DNA of 43,527 bases, taken from Acidobacteriota bacterium. Its GTDB lineage: Bacteria; Acidobacteriota; Vicinamibacteria; Vicinamibacterales; UBA2999. Made by a program: the position numbers and the translations under genes. Position 1 is the stretch's first letter. Every line of letters begins with the position of its first letter. Of this stretch, positions 38,901 to 43,527 are shown piece after piece. The notes beneath the pieces were generated by a model. That model was given only the letters and a program-made list of their open reading frames with translations, was not told the DNA's origin and made no database searches. The stretch covers positions 1 to 43,527 of the forward strand of contig JACQTK010000148.1 in NCBI GenBank assembly GCA_016210845.1. The letters run 5' to 3'.

Positions 38901-39607
38901 GAACGCTGTGTCGAGGGATCGAACCGGCGAAGCGACTCGACCATGTCGCCGACGAACTCGAGGCGAACGGGCTGGGCCTCGGCGGCAGCGAACACGTCGA
39001 CGATGCCCCCGCGCATGGCGAACGCGCCGTGCTCGTCCACGGGATCTTCACGCGTAAACCCCGCGTCCACGAGCAGGTCGGCCAGGCGCTGGGGCTCGAT
39101 TTCGGTGCCCGACGTGACGTCGATGGCCGCGCGCAGGAGCCGCTCGGGCGGACTCACGCGAGGCAGCAGCGCCGCTGCCGACGCCACGATCAGGCGCGCG
39201 GTGCCCGTCGCGGCGGCGTGCAGCGCGCGGGCGCGGGCGGCGGCCACTCGGAAGTGCGGCGTCATGCCGCGATAAGGATCGATCTGGAGCGAGGGCAACG
39301 GAAGCACCGCCTGCTCCACGGCCGTGTCGGAAGCGCCTTCCAGTGCGCCGTAAAAGAACCGGGCGTCGCTCGTCAGCTGTTCCACGTCCTTGTCCGTGGG
39401 GACGACAAGGAGGGTCAGCGCGGTGTCGGTTCGGGCCAGTGCGGCCGCCGCCAGCGCCTTGGCCGGCGGCGTGAGGCCGGCGGTGACGGCCGCAAGCCGA
39501 TCGAGCCCCGTCCTGGCCGACGCCTGGCCGAGAAGCGCGCGAAGCGTGAGAGAAGTGGCGGTCGTCACTGCCCGTACATGCCGAAAGGCCCACCGCGGTA
39601 CAACCAT
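35948..39607 (-). CDS. mfd: Transcription-repair coupling factor Mfd
   Basis: The 1219-residue protein releases RNA polymerase stalled at lesions and recruits UvrA. It has the UvrB-like N-terminus (PLPSLQIDPYRGMTPHF, MRGGIVDVF), the RNA-polymerase-interacting module (LKVGDLVVHVDHGIGEFVGL), the RecG-like translocase (LLCGDVGYGKTEVAMRAA, VVDEEQRFGV, MTATPIPRTL, HNRVESI, QLRGRVGRSDRPAYAYLL) and the C-terminal TRCF domain. It is complete but carries two translated palindromic insertions: residues 356-362 (EGRPEGPPL) and about 1140-1168 (Gly/Pro/Arg-rich), both in linkers. Start ATG 39607; GTG at residue 14 is an alternative. The stop TAG is part of a third palindromic element. Confidence 0.95.
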   Translation of the reverse strand: MVVPRWAFRHVRAVTTATSLTLRALLGQASARTGLDRLAAVTAGLTPPAKALAAAALARTDTALTLLVVPTDKDVEQLTSDARFFYGALEGASDTAVEQAVLPLPSLQIDPYRGMTPHFRVAAARARALHAAATGTARLIVASAAALLPRVSPPERLLRAAIDVTSGTEIEPQRLADLLVDAGFTREDPVDEHGAFAMRGGIVDVFAAAEAQPVRLEFVGDMVESLRRFDPSTQRSTGAVDRLLIAPVRERFEPVEGPADDRREPEDTVSVLDFLSSARGLRVVASEYDQVSEAARKVRTQLGSSYADAAARGHVVTRPPSEAFVEWGDLESRLAAAGRLEELGVDEGGSEAAIEGRPEGPPLRTVRHVSCQPAMEFRGRVGDWIADVRQGRQRGDTVVFVADSPGRAERTVEILQEYGVVAAPIERVEDANATAVLVAVGSLSRGFRLPDAALQLYAETDVFEEERRAPEARRSLAKTFLSDLRDLKVGDLVVHVDHGIGEFVGLRQLDAAGRAFPSATRDAQEFLELRYAGEDKLFVPVERLDLIQKYTGGARPTLDRLGGTSWEKAKTRVKKAMRDMAEELLKLYAQRKAVPGYAFSPDTHWQEEFESAFPYELTPDQAAAIAEIKKDMEAPAPMDRLLCGDVGYGKTEVAMRAAFKAVMDGKQVALLAPTTVLAFQHLKTLRDRFAGFPVNIDMVSRFRTKQEIRDVLAGVATGKGDIIVGTHRLLSKDVTFKDLGLLVVDEEQRFGVAHKERIKQLRKKVDVLTMTATPIPRTLNMSLVGIRDMSIIETPPKDRLSIQTNVGKFDAPIIERAIRNELARGGQVYVVHNRVESIFSIGNLLQRLVPEARIVVGHGQMAEDELERAMLGFVDRKHDVLLATTIVENGLDIPNANTIIVNRADRYGLSQLYQLRGRVGRSDRPAYAYLLVPPQEALSPVARKRLAAIKEFSDLGSGFRVAALDLEIRGAGNLLGGEQSGHIDAVGFEMYMKLLEDTVRELKGEEIEEDVRATVNLRVDLKIDDNYIPDMNQRLMVYRKVAAARTEAQLAATIDELRDRYGAQPDSVLNLAEYGRIRIMADQLGVDSLDREGRLVVIRFRPQATVDPLRLVRVVHDWPGAVLVPPASLKLDLDAPSPQGGPKGPPLRPADSGRPGGGRRRGGPLGPPERGSWWTARATAGAVTAGFTKEEMLRRPEPNPRAEGGMFARLEELLRALGS
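36104..36190. repeat. Inverted pair of palindromic elements inside mfd
   Basis: AGGCGGACC-CAAA-GGTCCGCCT (36104-36125) and GGCGGACC-TTTC-GGTCCGCC (36171-36190) face each other with CTACG and CGTAG on their inner sides, about 40 bases apart. This is a BIME-like arrangement, read in frame near the C-terminus of Mfd. Confidence 0.85.
38523..38542. repeat. Single palindromic element inside mfd
   Basis: GGCGGACC-TTCA-GGTCGGCC pairs over eight positions with one mismatch; it is read in frame at residues 356-362. Confidence 0.7.
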
Positions 39608-39689
39608 GGTGGGCGCCCGAGCTTCTATTGTCCCATACGCCCGGGCGCGTTTCCCGCGCGACCGTGGCGCGGAGCGACCCGAAAGCGGC

Positions 39690-40175
39690 CTAGCCGCGCC
39701 GTCGGACGCGTTCGATCAGCGTCGTGGTGGACAGGCCTGGCGCCAGCGCGATGCGGACGACCCGCCCGCCTCGCCGCTCGACGACGTCGCGCCCGACGAT
39801 GTCGTCGGGCCCCCAGTCGGCGCCCTTGACCAGCACGTCGGGCTGGATCCGGTCGATGATCGCGTGGGGCGTCTCTTCGTCGAAGAGGACGGCCGCATCG
39901 ACGGGCTCGAGCGCAAGCAGCAGCTCCACGCGCTCGTGCTCGGAATTGAGCGGCCGGCCGCGTCCCTTGATCGCGCGCGCCGATCGGTCGGAGTTGACGG
40001 CCACGATGAGCGCGTCGCCGAGCGCACGGGCCTCACGGAGGTAGCGGACGTGCCCGGGATGGAGCAGATCGAACACGCCGTTGGTGAACACCACCGTGCC
40101 ACCGCGCGCCCGGATGCCCTCGGCGAAGGCGGCGGCCTCGTCCGGGGAGCACGCCTGGGCGCCGTGCGGCTTCAC
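39690..40175 (-). CDS. rfaE2: Heptose-1-phosphate adenylyltransferase (RfaE domain II)
   Basis: The 161-residue nucleotidyltransferase joins AMP to D-glycero-D-manno-heptose 1-phosphate to make ADP-heptose. It has the cytidylyltransferase-fold motif [16 protein letters not shown] with [16 protein letters not shown], and [15 protein letters not shown]. Only this half is present; the kinase half found in E. coli HldE must be encoded elsewhere. The ATG at 40175 overlaps the wzt stop by four bases, so heptose activation is translationally linked to the O-antigen exporter. A gap of 82 bases with GC palindromes separates it from mfd. Confidence 0.92.
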   Translation of the reverse strand: MKPHGAQACSPDEAAAFAEGIRARGGTVVFTNGVFDLLHPGHVRYLREARALGDALIVAVNSDRSARAIKGRGRPLNSEHERVELLLALEPVDAAVLFDEETPHAIIDRIQPDVLVKGADWGPDDIVGRDVVERRGGRVVRIALAPGLSTTTLIERVRRRG

Positions 40176-41587
40176 GGGAGGCCCGACATGCGAACGCCGC
40201 CGGAGAACGTCCAGCGGTGCGGCGGACGGAAGATGCCCGCCTCCCTGAGCCGCGACTTCACGCGGAAGGTATAGAGCAGCCGGTGGTAATCGTACGGCGC
40301 GCCGTTCTCGCGATGGACGGCCACGTCGAGCTTGTACGTGCCGTCCACGAGATCGAGGCTGTCGATCGTGAAGCGCGCCTCGCCGTCGCCGTGCAGCTCA
40401 GCGTCGGTGGCGCCTTCGATGTGCGTGTTCGTGCCGTAGCAGCAGACCCCGTCCGCATTGAAGATCCCGACGCCGAAGACGACGTCCCGCACCGGGTGGG
40501 GGGCGTGCACCCGCAGCCGAATCTCGACCGCATCGCCCGACTGGAACACGTGCGCGGGCACGCCGTCGGGGCCGGTCAGCTGGACGCCGACGATTTCCAC
40601 CTCGCGCGATCCCCAGCGTCCTTCGACCGCCCGGAACATGTCTGGCGGTTCTTCAGAGTGTCCCGGGGCTTCCGAAGCGCGCACGTCCACCGCCGTTGAG
40701 ATGACGGGGAGTTCATCAGCCACCTGTGGGGCGGACCCTTCGGGTCCGCCGGGCGAGCCTGACAAGGCTCGCCCCACGGCGAGGGGCGCCTCGGCCACCG
40801 CGGCGGCCTGGCGGTCGCCCGACGCCAGCTGCCGATCCTCGGCGGCTGCAACGTCCATCAGATACGCGTCGATGACGCGTTTGGGGTCGCCGTGCGCGCG
40901 CACGACGCCCGCATCCAGCCAGAGCGCCGCCTCGCAGAACCGTGTGACCAGATCGAGCGAGTGCGACACGAGCAGGATCGTCCGGCCGCGCCGCCGGAAC
41001 TCGGCGAACTTGTCCAGGCACTTGTGCGTGAACGCCTCGTCGCCGACGGCCAGCACCTCGTCCACGAGCAGCACGTCGGGGTCCACGTGGATCGCCACCG
41101 CAAACCCCAGCCGCATGTACATGCCCGAGGAGTACGTCTTGACCGGCGCGTCGATGAAGTCTTCGAGCTCGGCAAAGCGCACGATGTCGTCGAAGCGGGA
41201 CGCCACCTCCCGCTTGGTGAGCCCGAGCATCATTCCGTTGATGTAGACGTTCTCGCGCCCGGAGATCTCCGGATGAAAGCCCGCGCCCAGCTCGATGAGC
41301 GCCGAGACCCGCCCGCGCACGTGGACGTGGCCCGAGGTCGGCCGTCCGATGCCTGCGATGAGCTTGAGCATCGTGCTCTTCCCCGACCCGTTGCGGCCGA
41401 CGATCCCGAACGTCTGCCCCGCGGCGATGTCGAACGACACGCCTCGGAGCGCCTCGAACGTCTCATCGGGCCGGAGGTCGCGGACGAGGCGGCCGGAGAG
41501 CAGCGCGCTCTTGAGCGTCGCGAACTGGCGGCGCCGTCCGTAGCGGCGGTAGATCTTGCGGACGTCGCGGACCTCGATCGCGGTCAC
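40172..41587 (-). CDS. wzt: Polysaccharide/O-antigen ABC exporter ATP-binding protein with Wzt C-domain
   Basis: The 471-residue protein has an ATPase domain (1-245) with Walker [10 protein letters not shown] (64-72), signature YSSGM and Walker [15 protein letters not shown], all typical of Wzt/TagH-type exporters. A linker (about 245-320) leads to a C-terminal beta-sandwich of the Wzt_C type ([27 protein letters not shown]), which binds the sugar end group. The linker contains a palindromic doublet at 40726-40777 (residues 271-288). The GTG at 41587 overlaps the wzm stop in GTGA, and the stop overlaps rfaE2. The complex would export finished glycan across the inner membrane. Confidence 0.92.
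   Translation of the reverse strand: MTAIEVRDVRKIYRRYGRRRQFATLKSALLSGRLVRDLRPDETFEALRGVSFDIAAGQTFGIVGRNGSGKSTMLKLIAGIGRPTSGHVHVRGRVSALIELGAGFHPEISGRENVYINGMMLGLTKREVASRFDDIVRFAELEDFIDAPVKTYSSGMYMRLGFAVAIHVDPDVLLVDEVLAVGDEAFTHKCLDKFAEFRRRGRTILLVSHSLDLVTRFCEAALWLDAGVVRAHGDPKRVIDAYLMDVAAAEDRQLASGDRQAAAVAEAPLAVGRALSGSPGGPEGSAPQVADELPVISTAVDVRASEAPGHSEEPPDMFRAVEGRWGSREVEIVGVQLTGPDGVPAHVFQSGDAVEIRLRVHAPHPVRDVVFGVGIFNADGVCCYGTNTHIEGATDAELHGDGEARFTIDSLDLVDGTYKLDVAVHRENGAPYDYHRLLYTFRVKSRLREAGIFRPPHRWTFSGGVRMSGLP
40726..40777. repeat. Palindromic doublet inside the wzt linker
   Basis: GGCGGACCC-TTC-GGGTCCGCC (40730-40750) is directly followed by GGGCGAGCC-N6-GGCTCGCCC (40751-40774), with GTGGGGC at the left edge and GCCCCAC at the right edge. 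It closely matches 18075-18117. Confidence 0.85.
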
Positions 41588-42378
41588 ACTTCCTCCGCGA
41601 GCGTGTCTCTCAGGCGATCGAACACGAAGTAGCCCGCCCAGAACACTGCGATCGAGCCGCCACCGACCGCAAGCAGCCGCGGCCACTCCGTGAACGGCCC
41701 CGCGCGGAACAGCACTTCCTGGTACGACACCGCGAGGTGCGTGAAGGGGTTGAGGTTCAGCAGCCCCTGTACGTTCGGCGGCGCCTGCGCGAGCGCGTAG
41801 ATGATCGGCGTGGCAAAGAACCAGAGTGTCAGCAGGTTCGACAGCAGGTCGCGGACGTCGCGAAAGTGCACCGTGAGCGCGGAGAGCAGCAGCGCGAGGC
41901 CGAGCGTGAGCACCAGCTGGACGGCGACGATCACCGGAAACCAGGCCAGGTCGACGGGCGCGACCGGCACGCGGTAGTAGAGCAGGAAGCCCGCGAGAAT
42001 CGGCAGGCCGAGACCGAAATGCACCAGCCCCGCCAGCACGGTCACGATCGGCAGGATCTCCGCGGGAAACAGGACCTTGCGGATCAGATTGCCGCCCGCC
42101 ACCAGCACGTTGGACGCCTCGAGCAGGGACGAGGAGAACCACGCCCAGGGCAGAATGCCGCAGAACATGAACAGCGCGAACGGCTCGAGGTCCGGCGGGT
42201 GGACGCCAGGCAGGACAATGGTGAAGACGAACGTGTAGATGAGGAGCAGCAGGAGCGGGTTGACGAACGACCAGAAGAAGCCGAGCACGGAGCCGCGGTA
42301 CCGGGCCTTCAGCTCGCGGGCGACCAAGCTCGCAATGAGGGCGCGATAGCGAAAGAGCTGCTGGAGGTTGTGGAGCAA
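41584..42378 (-). CDS. wzm: Polysaccharide ABC exporter permease (Wzm/ABC-2 type)
   Basis: The 264-residue membrane protein has six hydrophobic segments in the ABC-2 arrangement: RELKARYRGSVLGFFWSFVNPLLLLLIYTFVF at the start, NLIRKVLFPAEILPIVTVLAGLVHF, and HFRDVRDLLSNLLTLWFFATPIIY, followed by LNPFTHLAVSYQEVLF. These match O-antigen and teichoic acid exporters. The TTG at 42378 is the only start after an in-frame TAG, eight bases after the atpC stop; TAATGT just upstream may serve as a -10 box, or the gene may be reached by readthrough from atp. Coupled to wzt by GTGA. Confidence 0.88.
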   Translation of the reverse strand: MLHNLQQLFRYRALIASLVARELKARYRGSVLGFFWSFVNPLLLLLIYTFVFTIVLPGVHPPDLEPFALFMFCGILPWAWFSSSLLEASNVLVAGGNLIRKVLFPAEILPIVTVLAGLVHFGLGLPILAGFLLYYRVPVAPVDLAWFPVIVAVQLVLTLGLALLLSALTVHFRDVRDLLSNLLTLWFFATPIIYALAQAPPNVQGLLNLNPFTHLAVSYQEVLFRAGPFTEWPRLLAVGGGSIAVFWAGYFVFDRLRDTLAEEV

Positions 42379-42386
42379 CCCCTACA

Positions 42387-42809
42387 TTAAACCCTTGTCC
42401 GCGCGCGGGACGCCACCTGGAGGCGAATCAGCGACTTCATCATCGCGATGCGCGCGCGCTCCCAGTCCATTTCCGCGTGGGGCCTGGCGAGGCGCTCCTC
42501 CGCGCGCTTCCGGGCGGCCTCGGCGCGGGCGACGTCGATCTCCTCGGCGCGCTCCGCGACCTGCGCCAGGATCGTGACATGGTCCGGCAGCACCTCGACG
42601 AAACCACCCGCAATGGCCAGATAGCGCTTCTCCTGGCCGGTGCGGTACCACAGCTCGCCGACTTTCAGCGTGGCGAGCAGCGGCGTGTGGCCCGGCAGAA
42701 TCCCGAAGTACCCCTCGGACCCCGGAACCTGGATCTCGTCGACCTCCTCGCGCACCAGCGCCCGATCGGGAGTGACGATCTCGAGCAGGAGTTTCGTTGG
42801 CAGTGCCAT
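42387..42809 (-). CDS. atpC: F-type ATP synthase subunit epsilon
   Basis: The 140-residue protein has the beta-sandwich EIVTPDRALVREEVDEIQVPGSEGYFGILPGHTPLLATLKVG and IAGGFVEVLPDHVTILAQVAERAEEID, then a helical hairpin. It is the inhibitory/rotor subunit epsilon of F1. It follows atpD after seven bases and, as in most F-type operons, is the last atp gene. Confidence 0.95.
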   Translation of the reverse strand: MALPTKLLLEIVTPDRALVREEVDEIQVPGSEGYFGILPGHTPLLATLKVGELWYRTGQEKRYLAIAGGFVEVLPDHVTILAQVAERAEEIDVARAEAARKRAEERLARPHAEMDWERARIAMMKSLIRLQVASRARTRV

Positions 42810-42816
42810 GGCGCGT

Positions 42817-43527
<711 letters not shown>

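Overview
The window reads as chromosomal DNA of a GC-rich Gram-negative bacterium, most likely an Acidobacteriota member of the Vicinamibacteria type. Pointers are a VWFA-related protein of the acidobacterial TIGR03436 kind (2434-3432), a fragment of an acidobacterial MacB/ADOP-type permease (1028-1435), porin and YaiO-type outer-membrane barrels, LPS-heptose and O-antigen export genes, and several copies of short GC palindromes between and inside genes. This assignment is by recall of families, not by a search. No rRNA, tRNA, CRISPR array or intact insertion sequence was seen.

Layout. 1-1725: tail of an unknown gene, a strong terminator hairpin, an MntA/HepT-type (MNT-HEPN) toxin-antitoxin pair, a permease remnant and nested palindromes. 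1726-3432 (minus): OmpA-like lipoprotein and VWA protein. 3646-12357 (plus): alanine/aspartate-type aminotransferase, AI-2E family transporter, large polytopic GT-C-like membrane protein, small membrane protein, kbl-type ligase, M1 peptidase. 12359-20259: small anchored protein, short NuoG, CcdA, porin, membrane GAF sensor, YaiO-like barrel, double-PDZ protein. 20569-26757: OB-fold lipoprotein, GAF-GAF-SpoIIE phosphatase, FabZ-like dehydratase, a 49-residue membrane protein, GAF-GGDEF cyclase, PCYCGC protein and hybrid histidine kinase. 26583-29919: a FliA/WhiG-like sigma factor, a long AT-richer regulatory gap with a candidate sigma-54 promoter and two dyads, an orphan phosphoacceptor (DHp-like) mini-protein, a BldC/excisionase-like HTH protein and a divergent NtrC-family regulator. 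29951-30747: conserved basic protein and Dabb protein. 30677-43527 (minus): 7TM-type histidine kinase, gmhA, dusB, a specialised NusG paralogue, a SurA-like chaperone, mfd, rfaE2, wzt, wzm, atpC and the end of atpD.

How parts may work together. The 27.6-29.9 kb locus looks like a regulatory cascade: the NtrC-type regulator could bind the dyads and drive sigma-54 transcription of the alternative sigma factor, with the HTH and DHp-only proteins as modulators. The wzm-wzt-rfaE2 overlap chain plus gmhA links heptose synthesis to ABC-dependent polysaccharide export.

Two window-wide patterns stand out. First, many starts lie 5-11 bases after a TANNNT-like box with no Shine-Dalgarno sequence, as expected for leaderless mRNAs. 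Second, a family of short palindromes ending in GTAG/GTGGGGC sits between genes, supplies stop codons and a possible promoter box, and is also found in frame inside at least five reading frames.
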